Origin: DASXHZ01 sp036488085
GTDB lineage: Bacteria; Acidobacteriota; Thermoanaerobaculia; Gp7-AA8
DNA: 28,290 nt
Direction of reading: 5' to 3'
Assembly (NCBI GenBank): GCA_036488085.1
Contig: DASXHZ010000041.1
Span: 1-28,290 of the forward strand
Shown: piece after piece, positions 6,318-13,847 of the stretch
Position numbering within the stretch: position 1 is the stretch's first letter
Layout: each line of letters opens with the position of its first letter
The notes under the pieces: model-generated
Told to the model about the DNA's origin: nothing
The model's input: the letters and a program-made list of their open reading frames with translations, nothing else
Databases searched by the model: none
Position numbers and translations under genes: made by a program

Positions 6318-7805
6318 ATGACGATGCAGCGCGACCCACAGAACTGCAACCAGCACGAGATGCTCGACGAGCTCGCGCATCAGGCGATGATCGACCGCGG
6401 ACTCGAGCCCGACTTCCCGGACGCCGCGATGAAACAGCTCGCGACCATCACGAAGGCGGCGGCGGAATCCGATCCCGGCATCCGCGACATGCGCGATCTC
6501 CTCTGGTGCTCGATCGACAACGACGACTCGCGCGACCTCGACCAGCTCACGGTAGCCGAGGACCGCGGCGACGGCACGATCAAGTGCCTGGTCGCCGTCG
6601 CCGACGTCGATGCCGTGGTCAAGAAGGGGACGCCCATCGACGATCACGCACGCCACAACACGACGTCCGTCTACACCGCCGCGCGCATCTTCCCGATGTT
6701 GCCGGAGAAGCTCTCGACCGACCTTACCTCGCTCAACGAGAACGTCGACCGCGAGGCGATCGTCATCGAGATCGTCGTCTCGACGGAGGGCGAGGTGCAG
6801 AACGGCGACGTCTATCGCGCCAAGGTCCACAACAAGGCGCAGCTCGCGTACAACGCGGTGGGAATGTGGCTCGAAGGAAAGGGCGACGCGCCCGAGAAGA
6901 TCACGAAGATCCCCGGCCTTCCCGAGAACCTGAAACTGCAGGACAAGATCGCGGACGCCATGCGCGAGGTGCGGCACCAGCACGGCGCCCTCGACCTCGA
7001 GACGATCGAGCCGCGCGCGGTACTGAAGAATGGACAGGTCGTCGACCTCCAGGCGGAGGCGCGTAACAACGCCAAGAACCTGATCGAGGACTTCATGATC
7101 GCGGCGAACGGCGTCACGGCGCGCTTCCTCGCGTCGCATAACCTTCCGAGTCTTCGCCGGGTCGTCCGCTCGCCGGAGCGCTGGGACCGCATCGAGAAGA
7201 TCGCGGAGGAGCACGGAGAGCATCTGCCGGGCGAGCCCGACGCCGAAGCGCTGGAGCAGTTCCTGGTTCGCCAGCACAAGGCCGATCCGCTCCGCTTCCC
7301 CGACCTCTCGCTCGCCATCGTGAAGGCGATGGGCGCCGGCGAGTACGTCGTCGAGTCGCCGGGCGATACACCGATCGGCCACTTCGGCCTCGCGGTGAAG
7401 GACTACACGCACTCGACCGCACCGAACCGCCGCTACCCCGATCTCATCACGCACCGCATGGTGAAAGCGGTCCTCGGCAAGACGCAGCCGCCCTACACCA
7501 AAGACGAGCTCGGGCAGCTCGCGCAACACTGCACGGAGCAGGAAGACGCGGCGAACAAGGTCGAGCGGCAGGTGCGGAAATCGGCGGCGGCGTGCCTCCT
7601 CTCCGACAAGATCGGCCAGCGCTATGACGGCATCGTCACCGGCTCGGGGCCGAAGGGCACGTGGGTGCGCGTCTTCCATCCGCCGGTCGAAGGGAAGCTC
7701 GTGCACGGCGGCGAAGGCGCCGACATCGGGCATCGGGTGTCGGTGAAGCTGATCGGCGTGGACGTCGAAAAAGGCTTCATCGACTTCGTGCGTACCGGAC
7801 ACTGA
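6318..7805 (+). CDS. RNB-domain exoribonuclease (RNase II/R family)
   Basis: The 495-residue protein is almost entirely an RNB catalytic domain, which degrades single-stranded RNA 3' to 5' with Mg ions. The first acidic cluster is at residues 65-76 (SIDNDDSRDLDQ). In RNase II and R the last position of this cluster is Asp; here it is Gln76, as I recall for a separate RNB subfamily. The second signature, YTHSTAPNRRYPDLITHR, is the conserved C-terminal catalytic block. There are no N-terminal cold-shock domains; only a short S1-like beta segment follows RNB (from about residue 430, YDGIVTGSGPKGTWVRV). The N-terminal 60 residues are helical and not recognised. ATG 6318 is preceded by TGGGGC and a -10-like TATAGA; another ATG lies two codons in. 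It converges on the panD-like gene with 3 bp between stops. Confidence 0.9.
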   Translation: MTMQRDPQNCNQHEMLDELAHQAMIDRGLEPDFPDAAMKQLATITKAAAESDPGIRDMRDLLWCSIDNDDSRDLDQLTVAEDRGDGTIKCLVAVADVDAVVKKGTPIDDHARHNTTSVYTAARIFPMLPEKLSTDLTSLNENVDREAIVIEIVVSTEGEVQNGDVYRAKVHNKAQLAYNAVGMWLEGKGDAPEKITKIPGLPENLKLQDKIADAMREVRHQHGALDLETIEPRAVLKNGQVVDLQAEARNNAKNLIEDFMIAANGVTARFLASHNLPSLRRVVRSPERWDRIEKIAEEHGEHLPGEPDAEALEQFLVRQHKADPLRFPDLSLAIVKAMGAGEYVVESPGDTPIGHFGLAVKDYTHSTAPNRRYPDLITHRMVKAVLGKTQPPYTKDELGQLAQHCTEQEDAANKVERQVRKSAAACLLSDKIGQRYDGIVTGSGPKGTWVRVFHPPVEGKLVHGGEGADIGHRVSVKLIGVDVEKGFIDFVRTGH

Positions 7806-7808
7806 ACG

Positions 7809-8144
7809 CTATTCGGTAATCGCGACGAGGCGATTCGCGGCATCGACGGTGACGAGCTTCACCTTGTGCGCGAGCGTCTGCCCTTCGTGCAGCAGCGTGT
7901 AGGCGACGATCGTGATGCGGTCGCCGGTGCGCGCGCCGGCGGAATGCACTTCGCCGCTCGCCTCCTGCGCGGCTTCCACCCAGGTGCGCAGACGCGCGCC
8001 GGTCGCGAGATTGACGACCTCCACCTCCTCGAACGGCCGGATCTCGGCGCCGCGAAGGAGAACGGGATCGACGCGGAGCGCATCGCGAACGTCGCCGTGG
8101 GTGACGGTGACATTGCGGATGATCGCGCGTGCGAGGGAGATCAT
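7809..8144 (-). CDS. panD: PanD-like protein lacking the Gly-Ser self-cleavage site (probable pseudoenzyme)
   Basis: The 111-residue protein aligns with aspartate 1-decarboxylase along its length: NVTVTHGDV near the N-terminus (E. coli has VKVTHADL), then RPFEEVEVVNLATGARLRTW, GDRITIVAY and KVKLVTVDAANRLV. PanD makes beta-alanine after self-cleaving between Gly24 and Ser25 to form a pyruvoyl group. Here that segment reads RDALRVD, two residues shorter, with neither Gly nor Ser. Further changes relative to E. coli are Lys9 to Ile8, His11 to Arg10, Tyr22 to Asp21 and Tyr58 to Trp, and the Asn-Gly-Ala-Ala-Ala loop is shortened. The Arg of GARL is kept. It overlaps panC by ATGA, the standard panD position. 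The fold is clear; decarboxylase activity is unlikely. It might be a structural or regulatory subunit; this is inference. Confidence 0.8.
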   Translation of the reverse strand: MISLARAIIRNVTVTHGDVRDALRVDPVLLRGAEIRPFEEVEVVNLATGARLRTWVEAAQEASGEVHSAGARTGDRITIVAYTLLHEGQTLAHKVKLVTVDAANRLVAITE

Positions 8145-8980
8145 CGCGGATCGTGACGGGGCCGCGGGACGTGGATGTTGTCGATCAGCCGCGTCTTGCC
8201 GAGGCGAATCGCACCGGCGAGGAGGAGATCGCGATCGAAGTCGGATGGCGACTCGAACGTCTCCGGATCGACGAGCACGAGGTAGTCGATATTGACGCCC
8301 TTGGCGACGTCGCGCATCGCCGACTCCACCCATCGCACGTTGCTCGACGGCAGCTCGCGTTCGCCCGCGCGCAAGGCGCGTTGGAGCAACGGCGCGACGG
8401 CGCGCTCATTCGGCGAGAGGTAGCTGTTGCGCGACGACATCGCCAGGCCGTCCGCCTCCCGCACCGTCTCGCCGAACACGAGACGCACCGGGACGTCGAG
8501 GTCACGCACCATGCGGTCGATGACGGCGCACTGCTGCGCATCCTTGCGGCCGAAGACGGCGAGGTCGGGCTGCACGATGTCGAACAACTTCAGCACGACC
8601 GTTGCCACGCCGTCGAAGTGCCCCGGCCTCCGCTCTCCCTCCAGCGGCTTCGCCACGCCGCCGACGTGCACGACCGTCTGCGAGCCGGGCGGGTACATGA
8701 CGTCGACCGCCGGGAGGAACAGGAGATCGACGCCGCGCGACTCGAGCAGCGCCCGGTCCTTCGCCTCGTCGCGCGGATAACGCTCGAAGTCCTCGTTCGG
8801 CCCGAACTGCGTCGGGTTGACGAAAATCGAGACGACGATGAAGCCGGCGCCGTTCTCGCGCGCCGCGTCGATCAGCGACAGGTGCCCCTCGTGCAGAAAT
8901 CCCATCGTCGGCACGAAGCCGACGCGTTTTCCGACGGGACATGCGTTGCGGACGTCCTCGATCGTCTTCGCGACGATCAT
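8141..8980 (-). CDS. panC: Pantothenate synthetase
   Basis: The 279-residue cytosolic enzyme joins pantoate and beta-alanine with ATP to form pantothenate. It is a nucleotidyltransferase-fold protein. The HxGH-type motif is MGFLHEGHLSL (residues about 26-36), followed by VSIFVNPTQFGPNEDFERYPR, GHFDGVATVVLKLF, FGRKDAQQ and the KMSKS-like MSSRNSYLS. All these match PanC from other bacteria and the length is normal. The ATG at 8980 overlaps the panB stop (ATGA) and its own TGA overlaps the start of the PanD-like gene in the same way. The three are evidently one translationally coupled unit. No separate promoter is visible. Confidence 0.97.
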   Translation of the reverse strand: MIVAKTIEDVRNACPVGKRVGFVPTMGFLHEGHLSLIDAARENGAGFIVVSIFVNPTQFGPNEDFERYPRDEAKDRALLESRGVDLLFLPAVDVMYPPGSQTVVHVGGVAKPLEGERRPGHFDGVATVVLKLFDIVQPDLAVFGRKDAQQCAVIDRMVRDLDVPVRLVFGETVREADGLAMSSRNSYLSPNERAVAPLLQRALRAGERELPSSNVRWVESAMRDVAKGVNIDYLVLVDPETFESPSDFDRDLLLAGAIRLGKTRLIDNIHVPRPRHDPR

Positions 8981-9861
8981 TGCGCTTTCGGCATCTCCAC
9001 CACGATCGCGCCGCTCTCCTCCGGCTGGCCGTAGAGGCGCTTCAGCTCTTCCTCGCTCGTGCCGTGGAACGACTCCGCGTCGTTCGGGAAGCTCCCGTCG
9101 CGCACGTCACTGACGAAGTGCGTGAGCGCGTTCTGCAAATCGGACGCGACGTTCGCATACCGTCGGACGAACTTCGGCATGTGGCCGTCGTACAGGCCGA
9201 CGACGTCATGGTAGACGAGCACCTGCCCGTCGCACTTCACGCCGGCGCCGATGCCGATGGTCGGGATCGTCAGCCGTTCCGTGATGAACGCCGCCAGCTC
9301 GGCGGGGACGCATTCGAGGACGAGCGAGAAACAGCCGGCCTGCTCCAGCGCCAACGCCTCGTCGATGAGCCGCCGCGCGTCGTCCGCTTCCTTCCCCTGC
9401 ACCTTGAATCCGCCGAACGCATTCACCGACTGCGGCGTGAGGCCGATGTGCCCCATCACCGGAATCTCGGCATCGAGGATGGCGCCGATCGTCTTGATGC
9501 GCGATGCCTTGCCGCCTTCGATCTTCACGGCGTGTGCGCCCGCCTGGATGAAGCGGCCGGCGTTGCGGACCGACTCCTCGATCGAGACGTGGTACGAGAG
9601 ATACGGCATGTCGGCGACGACGAGCGCGCGCTGCGTCCCGCGGACGACGGCGCGGGTGTGGTGGAGGATGTCCTCGACCGTGACGCTGAGCGTGTCGGGA
9701 TAGCCGAGGATGACCATGCCGAGCGAGTCGCCGACGAGAAGAATGTCGGCGCCCGCGGCGTCCGCGATCTTCGCGGAAGGGTAGTCGTAGGCGGTGAGCA
9801 TGCCGATCCGCTGGTGGGACTTCATGCTGCGGATCGCGGGGACGGTGACCTTGCTCTTCAT
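8977..9861 (-). CDS. panB: 3-methyl-2-oxobutanoate hydroxymethyltransferase
   Basis: The 294-residue enzyme transfers a hydroxymethyl group from methylene-tetrahydrofolate to ketoisovalerate, giving ketopantoate, the first committed step of pantothenate synthesis. Family motifs are visible: IGMLTAYDYPSAKIADAAG, ILLVGDSLGMVILGY, VVADMPYLSY, AHAVKIEGG, VMGHIGLTPQS and TIGIGAG. The chosen ATG at 9861 gives MKSKVTVPAIRSMKS and is preceded by an excellent ribosome binding site (GAGGAGGAGAG). A longer reading starting at 9909 would add 16 residues encoded by a palindromic element, which is unlikely. It is followed without a gap by panC and the panD-like gene. The upstream gene on the same strand is a deoxynucleoside kinase, 86 bp away across a long palindrome. 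Confidence 0.96.
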   Translation of the reverse strand: MKSKVTVPAIRSMKSHQRIGMLTAYDYPSAKIADAAGADILLVGDSLGMVILGYPDTLSVTVEDILHHTRAVVRGTQRALVVADMPYLSYHVSIEESVRNAGRFIQAGAHAVKIEGGKASRIKTIGAILDAEIPVMGHIGLTPQSVNAFGGFKVQGKEADDARRLIDEALALEQAGCFSLVLECVPAELAAFITERLTIPTIGIGAGVKCDGQVLVYHDVVGLYDGHMPKFVRRYANVASDLQNALTHFVSDVRDGSFPNDAESFHGTSEEELKRLYGQPEESGAIVVEMPKAQ

Positions 9862-9872
9862 CTCTCCTCCTC

Positions 9873-9940
9873 GACCGAGCGAGAAGAGAGTGAGGCAGTG
9901 ATGCGTCACGCATCACGCTTCACTACGCTTCGTCTCGGTC
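9873..9940. repeat. 68-bp imperfect palindrome between dNK and panB
   Basis: The outer arms GACCGAG (9873-9879) and CTCGGTC (9934-9940) and the inner arms GTGATGCGT (9898-9906) and ACGCATCAC (9908-9916) are perfect. The intervening parts pair with a few mismatches and bulges (for example AGTGAGGC against GCTTCACT). It fills most of the 86-bp gap between the kinase stop and the panB ribosome binding site. It could be a cruciform or transcript hairpin that separates the kinase from panBCD, or a dispersed palindromic element. There is no T-run on the minus strand side, so it is not a classical intrinsic terminator. Confidence 0.7.
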
Positions 9941-9947
9941 CGTGAAC

Positions 9948-10592
9948 TCAGGATCCAAGCGGGACGTAGTACTGCGTACCTTTTTTCGCACTGCGAATCT
10001 GCTCGATGAGCTGATCGAAGTGCTCTGGAGTGTTCACGAAATCGATCTCGTTCGTGTTCACCACCAGCAACGGCGTCTCGTCGTACCGGTAAAAGTAGTG
10101 CGAGTACGCCTCGCTGAGCTCTTGCAAATATTGTGGCGAGATCGACTTTTCGTATGCTCGCCCGCGCTTCTTGATGCGCTTCAAGAGTGTATCAAGGTTC
10201 CCCTGGAGGTAAATCACCAGGTCCGGCTTGGGGACGGTCTCGTAGAGGAGCTCGTAGAGCCGGTTGTAGATCATCAGCTCCGAGTCTTCCAGCGTCAGGT
10301 ACGCGAAGATCTTGTCCTTCGGGAACGTGTAGTCCGCGATGATCAGCTCGGTGAAGAGATCGCGCTGGCTGATGGACCGCTGCTGGTCGAACCGCGACAG
10401 CAGGAAGAAGAGCTGGCAACGGAACGCGGCACCCCGCCGGTCCTTGTAGAAGTCGTCGAGAAACGGGTTGTCGGCGTCCTCGAGGATCTTCGTTCCGCGG
10501 AAGCGTTTGGCGAGCATCGTCACCAGCGACGTCTTCCCGACGCCGATCGGCCCTTCGACCGCGATGTGACGGAATGGAAGCGTGGACGACAC
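9948..10592 (-). CDS. Deoxynucleoside kinase family protein (dNK/dGK/dAK-like)
   Basis: A 214-residue P-loop kinase. The Walker A motif EGPIGVGKTS is at residues 13-22. The region around QQRSISQRDLFTELIIADY corresponds to the DRS/ERS segment of the dNK family, and the basic lid is IKKRGRAYEKSISPQYLQELSEAY. Members phosphorylate deoxynucleosides for salvage; the base specificity cannot be read here. I chose the GTG at 10592 because homology starts within a few residues (LPFRHIAVEGPIG). There is no ATG nearby and no clear ribosome binding site, but a -10-like TATCCT lies 9 nt upstream (10607-10602). It is divergent from the M16 peptidase gene (42 bp between starts) and upstream of panBCD on the same strand. 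Confidence 0.9.
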   Translation of the reverse strand: MSSTLPFRHIAVEGPIGVGKTSLVTMLAKRFRGTKILEDADNPFLDDFYKDRRGAAFRCQLFFLLSRFDQQRSISQRDLFTELIIADYTFPKDKIFAYLTLEDSELMIYNRLYELLYETVPKPDLVIYLQGNLDTLLKRIKKRGRAYEKSISPQYLQELSEAYSHYFYRYDETPLLVVNTNEIDFVNTPEHFDQLIEQIRSAKKGTQYYVPLGS

Positions 10593-10634
10593 TGGCGCGG
10601 AAGGATAGCAGGCCGTGATACAACTCCGCGCCCT

Positions 10635-11894
10635 ATGCTTTCGCTCGAAACCTACGAGCTGGCGAACGGCCTCCGGGTGGTGCTCAACGAGGACCACTCC
10701 GCCCCGCTCGTCGCCGTCAACCTCTGGTACCACGTCGGCTCCAAGAACGAGCGCGTCGGCCGCACCGGCTTCGCGCACCTCTTCGAGCACATGCTCTTCT
10801 CCGGCTCGCAGCACGTCGGCAACAACGAGCACTTCCGCTACGTGCAGTCGGTCGGAGGAGTCCTCAACGGCACCACCTTCTTCGACCGCACGAACTACTT
10901 CGAGACACTCCCCTCCAACTACCTCGCCCTCGGCCTCTGGCTGGAGTCGGACCGGATGGGCTTCTTCCTTCCCGCGCTGACGCAGGAAAAGCTCGATATC
11001 CAGCGCGAAGTCGTCAAGGAGGAGCGCCGCCAGCGCTATGACAACGTGCCGTACGGCACCGCGTTCGAGCGCCTGCTCCACCTCGCCTACGATCCCGACT
11101 ACTCGTACCACTGGCCGACCATCGGCTCGATGGAAGACCTGCAGGCGGCCTCGCTCGACGACATCCGCGAGTTCTTCGCCACCTGGTACCGCCCCGACAA
11201 CTGCACGCTAACGCTCGTCGGCGACTTCAATCTCTCCGAAGCAAAGCAGCTCGTCGATCGGTACTTCTCCGACATCGCGCCGGGCGGCGCGTTCCCGCAG
11301 TTCTCCCTCGAGCGCCAGCCGCAGAATCTCGAGCGACGGGAGACCTTTGCCTCGCCCGTGCAGCTCCCGCGGCTTTACCGCCTGTACCACCTTCCGAAGA
11401 TGGGCGAGCCGGGGTGGATCCACGCCGATCTCCTCACGACCGTCCTCTCCGCCGACAAGGCGAGCCGCCTGGAGCGCTCGCTCGTTCATGAGAAGCAGAT
11501 CGCGCAGGACGTCGCGGCATACGTGCTGCCGACCGAGTCGACCGGCATGCTCCTCCTGCAGGCAACCGCGAAGGAAGGCGTCAGTATCGAGACCATCGAA
11601 CATGCGATCGACGAGGAGCTCGCGCGCGTGGTCAGCGGAGGCATCACTGACGACGAGCTGACGCGTGCCAAGAACCGCGCCGAGATCGAGTTCGCACACC
11701 AGCTCGAGAACTACGACTCACGCGCCGACCTGATCGGCATGCTCGCCACGTACTTCGGCGATCCGCAGATGCTCAACACCTGGCTCGAGCCGTACCGCGA
11801 GGCGACCGCCGCCGATCTCGCCGCGGTGGCGAAGGACTTCCTCACGCCCGAGAACCGGACTACGAGCGTGTTCGTGCCGGAGGTGGCGGCGTGA
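10635..11894 (+). CDS. M16 family zinc metallopeptidase, catalytic subunit
   Basis: The 419-residue protein is an insulinase/pitrilysin-type peptidase of the single-repeat-pair, processing-peptidase-like class. The inverted zinc motif HxxEH is H48-L-F-E51-H52. The third ligand E129 follows 77 residues later in REVVKEERRQ, the expected spacing. Conserved flanks GFAHLFEHMLFSGS and NGTTFFDRTNYFETLP are present. There is no signal peptide, so a cytosolic location is suggested, although many relatives are periplasmic. The GTGA overlap with the following inactive M16 gene indicates stoichiometric synthesis, and the two probably form a heterodimer as in mitochondrial processing peptidase. The ATG has no strong ribosome binding site; GATACA lies about 13 nt upstream. 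Confidence 0.94.
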   Translation: MLSLETYELANGLRVVLNEDHSAPLVAVNLWYHVGSKNERVGRTGFAHLFEHMLFSGSQHVGNNEHFRYVQSVGGVLNGTTFFDRTNYFETLPSNYLALGLWLESDRMGFFLPALTQEKLDIQREVVKEERRQRYDNVPYGTAFERLLHLAYDPDYSYHWPTIGSMEDLQAASLDDIREFFATWYRPDNCTLTLVGDFNLSEAKQLVDRYFSDIAPGGAFPQFSLERQPQNLERRETFASPVQLPRLYRLYHLPKMGEPGWIHADLLTTVLSADKASRLERSLVHEKQIAQDVAAYVLPTESTGMLLLQATAKEGVSIETIEHAIDEELARVVSGGITDDELTRAKNRAEIEFAHQLENYDSRADLIGMLATYFGDPQMLNTWLEPYREATAADLAAVAKDFLTPENRTTSVFVPEVAA

Positions 11895-13276
11895 GCGCAA
11901 TTGATCGTTCCCTTGATCGTTCCAATGCCCCGCAGCCGGGCGACCCGCGGCCGTATCACTTCCCGCACATCCACCGCACCACCCTCGACAACGGCCTTCG
12001 CGTTCTCGTCGCCGAGAACCACAACGCGCCGATCGTGGCGCTGCGTACGATCGTCAAGTCGGGCGCCGATCACGACGTCTCCGATCTCGCCGGACTCGCG
12101 TCAATGACCGCCGACCTGCTCGACGAAGGCGCCGGCTCGCGCGACACGATCAAGCTCGCCGAAGACATCGGCCTCCTCGGCGGCGCGCTCGGCACCGGCG
12201 CCGACTGGGACGCTACGTACATGTCGATCGAGGTGCTCAGCCGCACCGCAAACGACGCGATCCAGATCCTCGGCGACGTCTCGTTCCGCGCCACGCTTCC
12301 TCCCGATGCGCTGGAGCGCGTCCGGAGCGAGCGCCTGATGGACATCCTCCAGCAGCGCGACGAGCCTGCTGCGATTGCCGGAAAGCGCTTCGCGGGCCTG
12401 CTCTATGGCACCGGCTCCTACGGCAACCCGATCATCGGGACGAGCGACAGCGTCTCGCGCATCACGCTCGACGACATTCGCCGCTTCTACGCGCAGCACT
12501 ACATCCCGAACCACTCCTCGGTCGTCGTGTCGGGCGACGTCACGCCCGATCAGGCAGTGAGCCTTGTACGCGAGGCCTTCGGCGACTGGAAGCGCGGTCC
12601 CGAACCTCCGCGCCCGACGCCGCAACCGCGTAACCTCGACACCAGCCGCGTCTATCTCATCGACCGGCCGCAGGCGGTGCAGTCGGAGATCCGGGTCGGC
12701 CATGTCGGCGTGTCGCGGTCATCCGAGGACTACTTCGCGATCAATGTGATGAACGCGCTCCTCGGCGGCATCTTCAACTCGCGCATCAACCTGAACCTGC
12801 GCGAGAAGCACGGCTACACGTACGGCGCGCGCTCGACATTCGCGTTCCGGCGCGGCGCGGGACCGTTCGTGGTGAGCGCGCCGGTGCGCAACGAAGTGAC
12901 GCGGGAGTCGGTGGAGGAAGTGCTGGCGGAACTGCGCCGCATTCGCACGGGGGACGTCGAGGCGCAGGAGCTCGACGAAACGAAGAGCTACATGATGGGA
13001 GTGTTCCCGGCCACGGTGCAGAGCGCGAGCGACATCGCGTCACGCCTCCTCGACATGGAGCTCTACTCGCTCCCGGAGGACTATTTCGACCGCTACCGCG
13101 AGAACATCGCGGCGATCGGGCGGGACGACATCGCGCGCGTGGCGAACAAGTACGTCGATCCCGATCGCGCGCTCATCGTCATCGTCGGGAATGCCGCGCA
13201 GGTGCGGGAGCCGCTAGGGGCGCTGGGCATCCCGCTGCACGAGATCGACGTGGAAGGAAATCAGATCGTCGGCTGA
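11891..13276 (+). CDS. M16 family peptidase-like protein, non-catalytic subunit
   Basis: A 461-residue partner of the preceding peptidase. The position of HxxEH reads LASMTADLLDEG, so both zinc histidines and the catalytic Glu are lost. The C-terminal half keeps the Arg/Tyr pair motif (SRINLNLREKHGYTYGARS) that helps bind substrate in the active partner. This split of functions is the known pattern of heterodimeric bacterial M16 proteins. The start is the GTG of GTGA, with GGAGGTG upstream. The first 20 residues include a small tandem duplication (TTGATCGTTCC twice, 11901-11923) encoding the repeat IDRSLDRS. The sequence ends 2 bp from the stop of the convergent small basic protein gene. Confidence 0.93.
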   Translation: MSAIDRSLDRSNAPQPGDPRPYHFPHIHRTTLDNGLRVLVAENHNAPIVALRTIVKSGADHDVSDLAGLASMTADLLDEGAGSRDTIKLAEDIGLLGGALGTGADWDATYMSIEVLSRTANDAIQILGDVSFRATLPPDALERVRSERLMDILQQRDEPAAIAGKRFAGLLYGTGSYGNPIIGTSDSVSRITLDDIRRFYAQHYIPNHSSVVVSGDVTPDQAVSLVREAFGDWKRGPEPPRPTPQPRNLDTSRVYLIDRPQAVQSEIRVGHVGVSRSSEDYFAINVMNALLGGIFNSRINLNLREKHGYTYGARSTFAFRRGAGPFVVSAPVRNEVTRESVEEVLAELRRIRTGDVEAQELDETKSYMMGVFPATVQSASDIASRLLDMELYSLPEDYFDRYRENIAAIGRDDIARVANKYVDPDRALIVIVGNAAQVREPLGALGIPLHEIDVEGNQIVG

Positions 13277-13278
13277 CG

Positions 13279-13452
13279 TCAGACCTCGACTTCGTCGATG
13301 ATCGTCGTCTCCCGCACGACCTCGGTGTCGATCTCAGGCCCGCCGCCGCCTTCCGACTTCCGCTCGGCGCGTTTGACCGCCTTCTGCTCCTGGCGTTCTT
13401 TCTTGGCCAGCTCGCGCTGCCGCTTTGCAAATGTCGAAGGACTTCTGCCCAT
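13279..13452 (-). CDS. Small basic protein of 57 residues, function unknown
   Basis: The protein begins MGRSPSTFAKRQRELAKKER and forms a strongly charged, probably helical Lys/Arg/Glu/Gln-rich N-terminal half. A GGGG hinge and an acidic tail (EIDTEVVRETTIIDEVEV) follow. The start is supported by GGGGGGAG just upstream. The reading frame uses normal codons. I recall similar short proteins starting M-S-K-S/R-S-P-x-T-F-x-K-R-x-R-E in Acidobacteriota and deltaproteobacteria, without a known function, and I cannot check that here. The gene lies behind the cold-shock gene on the same strand; the csp terminator ends 13 nt before its ATG, so expression would come from read-through or an internal start. 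Confidence 0.7.
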   Translation of the reverse strand: MGRSPSTFAKRQRELAKKERQEQKAVKRAERKSEGGGGPEIDTEVVRETTIIDEVEV

Positions 13453-13464
13453 ATCTCCCCCCGC

Positions 13465-13496
13465 TGAAAAAAGAAGGGCAGGATCGCTCCTGCCCT
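13465..13496 (-). terminator. Intrinsic terminator of the cold-shock gene
   Basis: On the minus strand AGGGCAGGA (13496-13488), a 4-nt loop GCGA, and TCCTGCCCT (13483-13475) form a perfect 9-bp stem directly followed by TTCTTTTTTC. It is 24 nt past the csp stop. This is the only textbook Rho-independent terminator I see in the window. Confidence 0.88.
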
Positions 13497-13520
13497 CCGG
13501 GACCTCGCAATCGTTAGTAG

Positions 13521-13724
13521 CTACGCTACCACGACATTGGCGGCCTGCAGCCCCTTCGGGCCCTGGACGACATCGAATTCAACCGCGGCACCTTCAGCCA
13601 GCGACCGGAAGCCGCCGCCCTGAATCGCGGAGAAGTGAACGAATACGTCTTCGCCCTTCTCAGTCGTGATGAATCCGAATCCCTTGGCGTCGTTGAACCA
13701 CTTGACGTTACCGGACGTTCTCAT
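13521..13724 (-). CDS. Cold-shock protein (CspA family)
   Basis: A single cold-shock domain of 67 residues that binds single-stranded RNA or DNA and acts as an RNA chaperone. The RNA-binding motifs KGFGFI (14-19) and VFVHFSAI (27-34) are intact, as are NVKWFNDAKG at the N-terminus and the C-terminal GPKGLQAANV. Length and sequence are typical. The ribosome binding site AAAGGAG is near-perfect. Upstream is an unusually long potential leader with a hairpin (13776-13820), as in other cold-shock genes whose mRNA structure changes with temperature. A strong terminator follows the gene. Confidence 0.97.
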   Translation of the reverse strand: MRTSGNVKWFNDAKGFGFITTEKGEDVFVHFSAIQGGGFRSLAEGAAVEFDVVQGPKGLQAANVVVA

Positions 13725-13775
13725 TGCGTGAATCTCCTTTCTGTGCTGCCGATCGGAGATTCAAAGCAACCTTCT

Positions 13776-13820
13776 CGTCCCGAAAGGGCAAACAACTGAT
13801 GACCCCTTCCAACCGGGACG
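13776..13820 (-). promoter_or_regulatory. Leader hairpin upstream of the cold-shock gene
   Basis: CGTCCCG (13776-13782) pairs with CGGGACG (13814-13820), and inside it AAGGG (13784-13788) pairs with CCCTT (13804-13808), leaving a loop of 15 nt. The structure is 52-96 nt upstream of the csp start codon, in the place of the regulatory 5' untranslated region of cspA-like genes. I see no clear promoter beyond it. A regulatory role is inferred from position. Confidence 0.5.
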
Positions 13821-13847
13821 GGGCGAGTTGAATTCCGAGCCACACGC

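Noticed and set aside
9862..9909. A 16-residue longer PanB N-terminus
   Set aside because: It is encoded by the palindrome, while the ATG at 9861 has a near-ideal ribosome binding site and gives the normal PanB start.
11901..11923. The 12-bp tandem duplication at the start of the second M16 gene as a regulatory repeat
   Set aside because: It lies inside coding sequence, has only two copies and simply duplicates four residues.
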